A stretch of DNA of 23,886 bases from a virus: positions 1-23,886 of the IMG/VR virus record IMGVR_UViG_3300010412_000081; one strand, written 5' to 3'. A program made the translations under genes and the position numbers. Positions 15,664 through 21,659 of the stretch are shown here, in pieces (within the stretch, counting starts at the first letter, position 1; each line of letters starts with the position of its first letter). The notes under the pieces were generated by a model that was not told where the DNA came from, did not search any database, and was given only the letters and a program-made list of their open reading frames with translations.

Positions 15664-16134
15664 TTATTTTACTGGACGAAGAATACCGACTGATTTTGGT
15701 AAATTATCTACTAGATCATATTCATCATCCTCAAAAGCACTTGATGGATCATAAGCATCATTATCATTATCATTATATGATTTACTATAGTATGATCCAT
15801 CCTTATTTCTACCTACTTTTTCATATTTAGATGGAGTAAAATCAATCACAGTAACAACATCACCGATTTTTACTTCTGGATTTATTTCTGATATTTCCTT
15901 CAAAATATTACCATCAGCATTCCAATTATCATTATCATTTATATCAAAGAGGCGCAGATAAGAAACACGAACAACCTCAACTTCAACACCTTCTGTTCCA
16001 CAATGAACCAAAAGTCTACCAGGTTCAATATCTGACTTACCTAAGAAAACAAGATTACTTCTTTCATTATTATAAACATCTTCATAATGTTTCTTATTAA
16101 CAAGAACTGCTTGTAGGTCTGCTAGTGTATTCAT
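15664..16134 (-). CDS. hypothetical 156-aa acidic protein
   Basis: Not recognised. The middle (residues about 30-100) looks beta-rich, with LLVHCGTEGVEVEVVRVSYLRLF and VKIGDVVTVIDF, which loosely suggests a small KOW/SH3-like barrel. After it come low-complexity Asn-Asp stretches (NDNDNDAYD) and an acidic end. ATG 16134 has AAAGGAG 9 bases upstream. Position between small ORFs and gp47 suggests a role linked to replication or recombination, but this is only context. Confidence 0.6.
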   Translation of the reverse strand: MNTLADLQAVLVNKKHYEDVYNNERSNLVFLGKSDIEPGRLLVHCGTEGVEVEVVRVSYLRLFDINDNDNWNADGNILKEISEINPEVKIGDVVTVIDFTPSKYEKVGRNKDGSYYSKSYNDNDNDAYDPSSAFEDDEYDLVDNLPKSVGILRPVK

Positions 16135-16152
16135 GTTTATATTCTCCTTTGT

Positions 16153-16353
16153 TCAATCATCTTTGGGTTTGTTAGCGTCTTTATATTCCTGTAGTTCAAC
16201 AGGAGTAATCATTCCTACTGTTACCATTCTTTCAAGATATGGTAGTTTATCTTTATAGTTTGGTGGTGGTTTTTCCGCCATCTTATCACAAAACATCGTC
16301 AGTAAATCTTCCGTTGTTAAGTGTTTTTTATCATCTGTTATAATTCGGGCCAC
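16153..16353 (-). CDS. hypothetical 66-aa protein
   Basis: Not recognised. Helical, charged, with a proline spot (AEKPPPNYKDKLPYLERM) and an acidic/lysine tail. It starts with GTG at 16353, with AGAGGA about 7 bases upstream, inside the end of the preceding ORF (23-base overlap). The position next to gp55 made me look for the late co-activator gp33, but the clamp-binding hydrophobic end of gp33 is absent. Confidence 0.5.
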   Translation of the reverse strand: MARIITDDKKHLTTEDLLTMFCDKMAEKPPPNYKDKLPYLERMVTVGMITPVELQEYKDANKPKDD

Positions 16354-16573
16354 GTTTCTTTCCTCTCAAATCGATTTGTGTTTCTGATAACTCTTTATCA
16401 TATCGTTTGATTGCCATATCAATAGCCTCTTTAATATTAGAAAGTCTTGAGCGATAGTTACCACGAATGTATACACTTTCACTTGGTGAAAGCATATCAT
16501 TTACCAGATTTTGTACTTGAAAGGGGAGTTGCTCGAACTTCTCCACTTCCTCCTTTCTTAGGTTCAGCGACAT
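16331..16573 (-). CDS. hypothetical 80-aa protein overlapping gp55
   Basis: Not recognised. Mostly helical: NLRKEEVEKFEQLPFQVQN, a short Ser-rich turn, then YRSRLSNIKEAIDMAIKRYD and a basic end. ATG 16573 has a strong AAGGAG ribosome site 7 bases upstream, so translation is likely. The first 77 bases of coding sequence overlap the 3' end of gp55 in another frame, an unusually long overlap for this genome. An ATG-less extension to 16615 lacks a ribosome site. Confidence 0.6.
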   Translation of the reverse strand: MSLNLRKEEVEKFEQLPFQVQNLVNDMLSPSESVYIRGNYRSRLSNIKEAIDMAIKRYDKELSETQIDLRGKKRGPNYNR

Positions 16574-17213
16574 TTGGACTCTCCTTATAAAATTTCTGTA
16601 AACCTTTTTTAGCATTCTTCATGCGTTCTTTTTTCTCTTCCTCTTTACGTTCAAAGTTTCCCATGAAGTCATTTATATTATCATATAAATCATCATTAAT
16701 CAAGTACTTTCCTTCACCAGCATCAAATAAAGAATGGTGGTCATGGAAACTTTCAACTGTACCATCTAAACCATTTACTGGCATACCATGGATTATATTG
16801 TGCTGGAAGTTTTTATATATGATATATCTATTCTTTTCCTCTGTGTTGATACGACGAACAAATGCATTATACGCTATTGTGGTGAAATATGCAAATGGAT
16901 TTTTCCCGATATCGGGATCATAGTTATGGAAATAAACAATGCAGTTTTCAATACCATCCAGGATCATTTCATCTTTAAATGAGTAGTTTATGAAGTTTTC
17001 TCGGTAAGATAATCGTGTTGCTATCTTCCAGAAACATTCACCTATATATTCTGGTATTTGCGGTCGCTGTTCATCATTATCTTCTGCTTCAGCAACTTCT
17101 TGTCGGTATTTTATAATCTCTGCTAAAAACTTGGCATTATCAATATAATGCTCACTCGTTTTGGATATTCTCTTCCTTCTCGGTGTTGTTGTAGTGGTGG
17201 TATTGGTACTCAT
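16497..17213 (-). CDS. 55: gp55-like late transcription sigma factor
   Basis: Sigma factor that directs host RNA polymerase to late promoters (TATAAATA), together with the gp45 clamp. Residues 78-120 hold the best match: SFKDEMILDGIENCIVYFHN then NPFAYFTTIAYNAFVRRI, the counterpart of T4 gp55 QEMIADGIEASIKGLHNFD and NPHAYITQACFNAFVQRI. This is the region 2 core. The clamp-binding end of T4 gp55 (LDFLYE) may correspond to LQKFYKE at 205-211. The 238-residue protein then continues for 27 residues of different character (Gly, Ser, Lys), the part that overlaps the next gene. ATG 17213 follows AAAGGAA by 9 bases. Exact late octamers are present upstream of gp23 and the tail genes in this window. 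Confidence 0.9.
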   Translation of the reverse strand: MSTNTTTTTTPRRKRISKTSEHYIDNAKFLAEIIKYRQEVAEAEDNDEQRPQIPEYIGECFWKIATRLSYRENFINYSFKDEMILDGIENCIVYFHNYDPDIGKNPFAYFTTIAYNAFVRRINTEEKNRYIIYKNFQHNIIHGMPVNGLDGTVESFHDHHSLFDAGEGKYLINDDLYDNINDFMGNFERKEEEKKERMKNAKKGLQKFYKESPNVAEPKKGGSGEVRATPLSSTKSGK

Positions 17214-17265
17214 TTGTATATTTCCTTTTCTTTTATTAAATTTTTGTAATACTCCCTTTTTTCCC

Positions 17266-17294
17266 TTGACAAGCTATTGACAACATGTTATAAC
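17266..17294 (+). promoter_or_regulatory. plus-strand promoter-like sequence with TTGACAA direct repeat, upstream of gp55
   Basis: Plus strand TTGACA (17266-17271), 17-base spacer, TATAAC (17289-17294) preceded by TGT. A second TTGACAA starts at 17277, 11 bases from the first. Transcription would run antisense to the 17332-18044 genes. Read on the minus strand, the repeats become a Pho-box-like pair in front of gp55, but no -10 lies in the right register. The 17214-17331 gap contains no gene. Confidence 0.4.
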
Positions 17295-17331
17295 TTCGTT
17301 GTCCTGTTGAATGATAACACATTTGGTTATA

Positions 17332-17526
17332 TTAACTGTTTCTATAAAAAAATGACATATTAGTATGCTGTATATCATTCTTGAGTTTATCTAGTTCATT
17401 TCTTATCTTGTTTACTTCACTTCTCATATTGTTTACTTCTTTACTCATTTCATCATATTGTTCAATCAGTTCATTTGTTGCATTGATTATATCCATTCCA
17501 TTACTATCTGAATGTAACATATTCAT
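17332..17526 (-). CDS. hypothetical 64-aa coiled-coil protein
   Basis: Not recognised. After a short Met/Asn-rich start, residues about 12-52 form a continuous heptad-like helix (ELIEQYDEMSKEVNNM, then VNKIRNELDKLKNDI), so it is probably an oligomeric coiled coil. ATG 17526 has an unusually strong GGAGGAGG ribosome site 7 bases upstream, which argues for high translation. It follows the 166-aa gene by 17 bases and ends the uvsY-uvsW operon. Confidence 0.6.
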   Translation of the reverse strand: MNMLHSDSNGMDIINATNELIEQYDEMSKEVNNMRSEVNKIRNELDKLKNDIQHTNMSFFYRNS

Positions 17527-17543
17527 ATTATATCCTCCTCCAA

Positions 17544-18044
17544 TTAATGATATGTCGTTCCTGGTTTATACATATTAGCAAGTTTATTCTTCAATTCATT
17601 CATTTCCTCCTCTGTTTTATCATTAGTTGCTGCTTGCATTAGTTGTTCTATATCCTGTTTGGTATTCCTTTCCTTTTGTTCTATTTTCTCCACTCTATTC
17701 ATTTGTTCCAAGGTACTTTGGTAATATTCAATCATATTCTCTGTTGGTTCTCCTACCAACATGATTTCAGATGTATTGATTTGGAATGTTTGTTCATCAC
17801 ATACTGAATGAAATACCCATTGTCCAAGAGAAATGGAGAATGAGTTAGGTGCTTCTCCCAACATATAGAAAATCTTCATAGGATTGATCAGAAGCAGGTC
17901 TTTAAATTCATCTTTATCTGTCAATTCCATTATTTCAGAAATGATATCATCACCATTTGCTGTTCTGATGAACTTGATGGCAGTTTCACTTGTTACTTCA
18001 TTTTCAACATCATCAATATCAAAGTTGTTGTTAGCTGTTGACAT
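17544..18044 (-). CDS. hypothetical 166-aa protein, possible Sm-like barrel plus helical tail
   Basis: Not firmly recognised. Residues about 20-100 alternate short strands: TAIKFIRTANGDDIISEI, LLLINPMKIFYM, FSISLGQWVF, TFQINTSEIMLVGEPTENM. The order (strand, G-D, strand, N-P, strands, then I-x-x-I-x-x-P) recalls Sm/LSm-like small barrels that bind RNA. Residues 105-160 are a charged coiled coil. Location directly after uvsW is where T4-like marine phages often have a small conserved unknown gene. ATG 18044 has AAGGA 9 bases upstream. The LSm idea is inference from pattern alone. Confidence 0.6.
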   Translation of the reverse strand: MSTANNNFDIDDVENEVTSETAIKFIRTANGDDIISEIMELTDKDEFKDLLLINPMKIFYMLGEAPNSFSISLGQWVFHSVCDEQTFQINTSEIMLVGEPTENMIEYYQSTLEQMNRVEKIEQKERNTKQDIEQLMQAATNDKTEEEMNELKNKLANMYKPGTTYH

Positions 18045-18055
18045 TTTCTTTATCC

Positions 18056-19543
18056 TTATTTTAGGTCTATTTTATAGACTTTGAATGGAAACTTTTCTTC
18101 AACATAAAGTCTAGTTCTAGATACAAAGTGTTTTAGTGTGTGGTTTTCATGTTTCTTATAGCGAAGATCATCTGCTATATCAAATAAGGTAACTTTATTC
18201 TTTGTCTTATGAAGTCTAAGACCTCGTCCTATTGATTGTAGATTTCTGATTCTTGATTTAGATGGACTTGCGAATATAAGATTATGAAGATTTGGTATGT
18301 TTGTTCCTGTGGAGAATGTTCCGAATGATGCTACGATTATGGCATCATTTTCATTTTCAACAATAGTTCTCACTTCTTCGCGTATATCAACATCAACACC
18401 TCCATGAATAAGAAATACTTTTCTATTAGTATTTATCAAAGCCTTTTCTATTATCTCATGCAGATACTTACCATGTCCATCAACATATTGGTATAGTAAT
18501 AATGTATTGCCTTTGAGTGATAATGCAAGGTTTTTGATAAACTTATTTCTCTCAACATTGGTTATGAGAAATTTTATTTCATCATGATATTTGTAGTTTT
18601 TTATTGCCTGACATGTGCTTTGAGGATATTTCAACAGCAGACATTTTATATTAATATCAGCAATGTGTTTATCTTCAATCAGTTTCTTGCTTGTAGCTAC
18701 TCTATATTCTGGACCAAACAATCCTTCAAGAACTAACTTATGACATTTTGTACCATCTAAAGTTCCTGTTGTTCCTGTGCGATAATCAGCATTGACCAAT
18801 TTTGTCATAATACTGGTAAGTGATTTAGCTTGAAACAGATGGCATTCATCACCAAAAACATATGTAAAATCAGTAAAGAATGATGGTGGCATCTTATATA
18901 TTGATTGCCATGTTGAGATTGTAATAGGCAACTCGGTGTGTTTTTCTTTACCTTGGTGTATGATATGACAATTTTCTATTGTGTTCCAGTTGATATCATT
19001 TCTGCTATAATCGGTAAAATCACCATACATTTGTTCTGTTAGTTGTATTGTTGGAACAATAATGAGTCCCTTAGCATTCTTATCTTGTTCCTGGAGATAT
19101 CTCATAATGGAATATATTATAAGACTTTTACCTGATGCTGTTGGTGATAGTAATAAAGAACGGCGTTTTCTAAGAGCGTGAATAAAAGCTTCTACTTGAT
19201 AGTCTCTGGGTTTGTATGGCAGGTTTAGTTTTTCAAGAAATTGTTCACTCTCGGTTAATGAAATTGATAAATCGTAAACCTCTGTTTCATATGAAAAGTC
19301 GTAATTTCGCTTTTTACAGAAATCTTCAATGTATGGAACAAGTCCACGATAGATCAGATTATTTCTTAGATTGAATAACCTTATTTTTCCATCCCAAAGT
19401 TTTGCTTTATATTTTGGTGTGAATTGATAGTTGGGAACATAGAAGGTAAAAAAGTCACTCAATTCATATGCGATAAAATCTTCGCAACTTACATGTACAT
19501 AAACTGAATTTCTGTTAGCAACAACGATTTTACCCTGGGACAT
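18056..19543 (-). CDS. uvsW: UvsW-like SF2 helicase
   Basis: RNA-DNA and DNA helicase that unwinds R-loops and branched intermediates, switching T4 replication from origin-dependent to recombination-dependent. The 495 residues match T4 UvsW (about 500). N-terminal domain with YKAKLWDGKIRLFN (44-57), then motif I SPTASGKS (133-140), motif II DECH (232-235), motif III-like TGTTGT, motif V FGTFSTGTNIP (408-417) and motif VI QSIGRGLR (436-443). It overlaps the end of uvsY by 14 bases, so translation is coupled. Confidence 0.95.
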   Translation of the reverse strand: MSQGKIVVANRNSVYVHVSCEDFIAYELSDFFTFYVPNYQFTPKYKAKLWDGKIRLFNLRNNLIYRGLVPYIEDFCKKRNYDFSYETEVYDLSISLTESEQFLEKLNLPYKPRDYQVEAFIHALRKRRSLLLSPTASGKSLIIYSIMRYLQEQDKNAKGLIIVPTIQLTEQMYGDFTDYSRNDINWNTIENCHIIHQGKEKHTELPITISTWQSIYKMPPSFFTDFTYVFGDECHLFQAKSLTSIMTKLVNADYRTGTTGTLDGTKCHKLVLEGLFGPEYRVATSKKLIEDKHIADINIKCLLLKYPQSTCQAIKNYKYHDEIKFLITNVERNKFIKNLALSLKGNTLLLYQYVDGHGKYLHEIIEKALINTNRKVFLIHGGVDVDIREEVRTIVENENDAIIVASFGTFSTGTNIPNLHNLIFASPSKSRIRNLQSIGRGLRLHKTKNKVTLFDIADDLRYKKHENHTLKHFVSRTRLYVEEKFPFKVYKIDLK

Positions 19544-19982
19544 TCGTGAATTTTTGCCAATCTATATATGATCTAAGGGACCATACTCTGCTATAAAGTG
19601 ATTTCATTACCGCATCACAATAATCTACAATTTCTTTATTGATCATAAGTTTTGTTGCCAATTTCTTTACATCTTCATCTTTATTGATATAAGACTGTAA
19701 ACTTGAAGGTCCCAAACGCAATTCAAACGGTTCAAGATTGTGCTTTTTCAGATCGTCAGGATGATTTAGTTTACCACTATAATAGTCTGATTTGAATTGT
19801 CTTAGTTCTTCCATTTCTGCTTCATTCTTCTTATACACAATATTATGATATGTTCTGATGTTCAAATATTTCGCATGGAGATTGGAAATACGCATTTGTT
19901 CTTCACCTGGTTCTGTTTTATCCATAACAGAATCCTTGCTCCATTCTTCCATTAGATCATCAAGTTTCACTGGTGGTTTCAT
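19530..19982 (-). CDS. uvsY: UvsY-like recombination mediator
   Basis: Mediator that loads the UvsX recombinase on gp32-covered single-stranded DNA. With ATG 19982 it has 150 residues (T4 UvsY: 137). Matches by eye include LDDLMEEWSKDSVMDKT against T4 LEDLQEELKKDVFIDST, SNLHAKYLNIRT against LYSKWLNKHSS, and FKSDYYSGKL against LKARLDYYSGRG. The middle insertion is small. ATG 19982 has AAGGGA 8 bases upstream; the longer start at 20009 has none. A perfect consensus promoter lies directly upstream, and uvsW follows with overlap. Confidence 0.9.
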   Translation of the reverse strand: MKPPVKLDDLMEEWSKDSVMDKTEPGEEQMRISNLHAKYLNIRTYHNIVYKKNEAEMEELRQFKSDYYSGKLNHPDDLKKHNLEPFELRLGPSSLQSYINKDEDVKKLATKLMINKEIVDYCDAVMKSLYSRVWSLRSYIDWQKFTNVPG

Positions 19983-20020
19983 ATTATTTCCCTTTGGAAA
20001 ACATACCAATTTAGTTGTTC

Positions 20021-20049
20021 ATTATAGCAAAAAAATTATAGTCTGTCAA
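20021..20049 (-). promoter_or_regulatory. consensus sigma-70 promoter for uvsY-uvsW
   Basis: Minus strand TTGACA (20044-20049), exactly 17 bases, TATAAT (20021-20026): both hexamers are perfect. The -35 lies in the last codons of the tail tube gene. The start point would be about 30 bases before the uvsY ATG. Confidence 0.8.
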
Positions 20050-20554
20050 TCTCAAAATAGTCATAACGTAAAGTAATATCCAAAAGGAACACATTATCTG
20101 CATTATCAGCCTGGTTGAATTGAATGTTTCCAAGAGATACAGGATGGCAGTTATAATATGCGATACGAATGTTTGGTAAATGAGCATTTGTGTTTGTGGT
20201 CAATATTCCATCGTGATAAGGACTGTTTTGACTATTGTAGTATTTTACATATTCAGAAAATTTTGTTGGCGCTGTCAATGCCTTGAGCCAGTTATAAGTT
20301 TCTTCATAAACTCGCATTTCTTCATCTACCAAAACAGTTATGACCAGTTCATCATATACCAGTGTATCACCATGTCTAAACATTGTCGCAAAACCTGGTG
20401 CTTCTACTGGAACTGCTCCAGTTGATACGCTGGGGAAAATAACACTCTGGCAAAAATACTTCATGAATGGCATTGTTGGAAATGAGAATGTAAACTTTGT
20501 TGGTTGCAGAAAACTTGTGTTTTCTGGTATTTGTATAATTGTGCGGTCAACCAT
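20036..20554 (-). CDS. gp19-like tail tube protein
   Basis: Predicted inner tail tube protomer of a contractile tail. The 172 residues (T4 gp19: 163) match the gp19 layout: FTFSFPTMPF with CQSVIFPSVST, then FRHGDTLVYDELVITVLVDEE parallel to T4 NVAGDRTFDDWTVTVMNDEA, a YNWLKAL helix, and the end HPVSLGNIQF plus FLLDITLRYDYFEI parallel to WPTNVGELQLDW and FEVTLALDYWE. It may be one of two gp19 paralogues, since the usual gp18-gp19 pair is not here and the gene lies beside uvsY. The start overlaps the preceding stop (TAATG); AAGGA lies 9 bases before. Late promoter upstream at 20823-20830. Confidence 0.75.
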   Translation of the reverse strand: MVDRTIIQIPENTSFLQPTKFTFSFPTMPFMKYFCQSVIFPSVSTGAVPVEAPGFATMFRHGDTLVYDELVITVLVDEEMRVYEETYNWLKALTAPTKFSEYVKYYNSQNSPYHDGILTTNTNAHLPNIRIAYYNCHPVSLGNIQFNQADNADNVFLLDITLRYDYFEIDRL

Positions 20555-20799
20555 TAATTAAAATCCTTATAAAGTTGGGTGTGTGATATATGTAGCGGCT
20601 TATCTGTTCCGCTTATGTTTATTTCCTTGATAGTTGCACCAATATTTTCATACCAGTAATTGAGGAATTTATGTATTCTTGGAATTTCAGGTATTACATC
20701 TTCCGTTTGCCACACATATGACTGTACCAAATTTGGAAAATCAAGTCTGAAATATATTATTTCCATCAATAATAACTCTTTCCGTTTGATTATTATCAT
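20554..20799 (-). CDS. hypothetical small late protein (up to 81 aa)
   Basis: Not recognised. The body reads IIYFRLDFPNLVQSYVWQTED, IPRIHKFLNYWYENIG, then IKEINISG: alternating strands and a helix without membrane segment. ATG 20799 has GAGGGAG 9 bases upstream and sits just behind an exact late promoter; a second ATG at 20766 (70 aa) has GGAAAGAG upstream and begins at the more protein-like part, so either start is possible. It is the first gene of a late operon with the tail tube gene, so it may be a tail or head completion component (context only). Confidence 0.6.
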   Translation of the reverse strand: MIIIKRKELLLMEIIYFRLDFPNLVQSYVWQTEDVIPEIPRIHKFLNYWYENIGATIKEINISGTDKPLHISHTQLYKDFN

Positions 20800-20822
20800 G
20801 TGGAACAACTCCCTCTTTTATA

Positions 20823-20830
20823 TATTTATA
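20823..20830 (-). promoter_or_regulatory. T4 late promoter octamer
   Basis: Exact TATAAATA on the minus strand. The start point would be about 15 bases before the ribosome-site-equipped ATG at 20799. It is back-to-back with the plus-strand promoter at 20836-20864. Confidence 0.75.
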
Positions 20831-20835
20831 TAATG

Positions 20836-20864
20836 TTGCTTTCCAGTTGGTTTTGATGTATAAT
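20836..20864 (+). promoter_or_regulatory. sigma-70-like promoter of the plus-strand operon
   Basis: Plus strand TTGCTT (20836-20841), 17-base spacer, TATAAT (20859-20864) in a TGTATAAT context. It precedes the first plus-strand gene at 20895 by about 24 bases of leader. Confidence 0.7.
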
Positions 20865-20894
20865 GATGATGTTCATATAATATGAGGTAAAAAT

Positions 20895-21095
20895 ATGAAA
20901 AATCCATTGAGCAGGAAGTCATATATAGCATTTGATTTTTATATAATAAAAGCACAACTTGACCATTCTCTTATATATACAGAATATAAAAAGTATGTGA
21001 AATATCGGAATACATTTTCAAAACTATATCTAATAAATCATGTAATAACTGGTGAAATAACTGACCGACGTAATAAGGATCATCATGATGATTAA
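20895..21095 (+). CDS. hypothetical 66-aa protein, first gene of plus-strand operon
   Basis: Not recognised. Basic and tyrosine-rich (YIAFDFYIIKAQL, YTEYKKYVKYRN), ending in ITDRRNKDHHDD. ATG 20895 has GAGGT 6 bases upstream and a promoter directly before it. It overlaps the start of the next ORF by 8-11 bases. Opposite strand to all core genes of the window, which together with the own promoter points to an independently controlled, probably early, accessory unit. Confidence 0.6.
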   Translation: MKNPLSRKSYIAFDFYIIKAQLDHSLIYTEYKKYVKYRNTFSKLYLINHVITGEITDRRNKDHHDD

Positions 21096-21255
21096 ACATC
21101 GTCTTTGTGAAATGGTGCCAAAAATTCATTTGGTGAATGATGGACCCTATCGCATGGTGTTCATAGAAAACTGTAAAGAGATAGAAATCAAAGAAGTCAA
21201 TACCAGAGAAGAGGCTTTAGTTTTATATAACAAATGGATGTCTGGTGATGAATAA
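21085..21255 (+). CDS. hypothetical 56-aa protein, second gene of plus-strand operon
   Basis: Not recognised. Translation read by hand: starts MMIKHRLCEMVPKI, then VNDGPYRMVFIENCKEIEIK and a helix TREEALVLYNKWM, ending SGDE. This is a plausible small strand-strand-helix fold. Start is ATG 21085 or 21088; AAGGA lies 5 or 8 bases upstream. Its stop codon overlaps the ATG of the first QV-repeat gene in the sequence ATGAATAA. Confidence 0.6.
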   Translation: MMIKHRLCEMVPKIHLVNDGPYRMVFIENCKEIEIKEVNTREEALVLYNKWMSGDE

Positions 21256-21436
21256 AGTTCGGAATCAAGTTTGGTTTCAAGTTTGGTTTCAAGTTCGGGA
21301 TCAAGTTGTGGATCAAGTTTGGTATCAAGTTGAAGATCAAGTTCGGCATCAAGTTCGGCATCAAGTTCGGCATCGAGTTCAGGATCAAGTTCGGCATCGA
21401 GTTCAGGATCAACTTAGGGAAATTTATTATGAATAA
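21248..21436 (+). CDS. QV tetrapeptide-repeat protein 1
   Basis: A 62-residue protein consisting of a short MNK start, 13 consecutive four-residue repeats of the form x-x-Q-V (for example RNQV, WFQV, RDQV, EDQV, RHQV), and an end LREIYYE. Two units have RV instead of QV and the last is QDQL. The variable positions are mainly R, W, D, H, E, F and Y. The coding DNA is a 12-base tandem array with the core CAAGTT. A period of four does not fit a standard coiled coil or a simple beta strand; the fold is unknown. ATG overlaps the previous stop, and its own stop overlaps the next start, in both cases as ATGAATAA. Confidence 0.7.
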   Translation: MNKVRNQVWFQVWFQVRDQVVDQVWYQVEDQVRHQVRHQVRHRVQDQVRHRVQDQLREIYYE

Positions 21437-21602
21437 GAATGAAATTCGCGCACAAGTTATGAGTCAAGTTTGTAATCAAGTTGAAGATCAAGTTCGGGAT
21501 CAAGTTCGGGATCAAGTTTGGGGTCAAGTTTGGGGTCAAGTTTTGGGTCAAGTTCGGAATCAAGTTTTAGAGCAAGTTCAGTATCAAGTTTGGTATCAAA
21601 TT
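21256..21602 (+). repeat. 12-base coding tandem repeats (CAAGTT core)
   Basis: Two arrays, about 21260-21416 and 21450-21602, in which CAAGTT (occasionally GAGTT or CAACTT variants) recurs every 12 bases in phase with the QV-repeat codons. Units such as GATCAAGTTCGG recur. Exact phase with codons shows a protein-level repeat rather than a DNA-level array. Confidence 0.85.
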
Positions 21603-21632
21603 AAAGAAAAAGGGGCCCGCGGGCCCCTTTAG
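21429..21632 (+). CDS. QV tetrapeptide-repeat protein 2
   Basis: Paralogue of the preceding gene: 67 residues, again starting MNK and holding exactly 13 x-x-Q-V units (EDQV, RDQV twice, WGQV twice, LGQV and others, ending WYQI). The tail KEKGARGPL is encoded by the bidirectional terminator hairpin, and its stop lies at the hairpin's edge. ATG 21429 has AGGGA 8 bases upstream. The pair probably arose by duplication of one gene, with the repeats diverging since. No function is known to me. Confidence 0.7.
   Translation: MNKNEIRAQVMSQVCNQVEDQVRDQVRDQVWGQVWGQVLGQVRNQVLEQVQYQVWYQIKEKGARGPL
21607..21632. terminator. bidirectional terminator between the QV operon and gp23
   Basis: Perfect palindrome with arms AAAGGGGCCC (21609-21618) and GGGCCCCTTT (21621-21630). 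Minus-strand reading gives the hairpin followed by TTTTTCTTT, a strong terminator for gp23; plus-strand reading ends in CCCCTTTAGTTTG, a weaker one for the repeat genes. The gp23 stop is 28 bases away. Confidence 0.85.
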
Positions 21633-21659
21633 TTTGTTTGGAGGATACGTTTCTTATTA

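Noticed and set aside
16153-16573. gp33 late co-activator encoded next to gp55
   Set aside because: Neither small ORF ends in the hydrophobic clamp-binding motif of gp33 or shows other similarity to it.
21197-21412. Minus-strand ORF with N-L-I-P-N-L repeats
   Set aside because: It is the reverse-strand shadow of the QV repeat DNA, with no ribosome site or promoter.
21245-21610. CRISPR-like direct repeat array
   Set aside because: The period is 12 bases, in phase with codons, without spacers; it encodes x-x-Q-V protein repeats.
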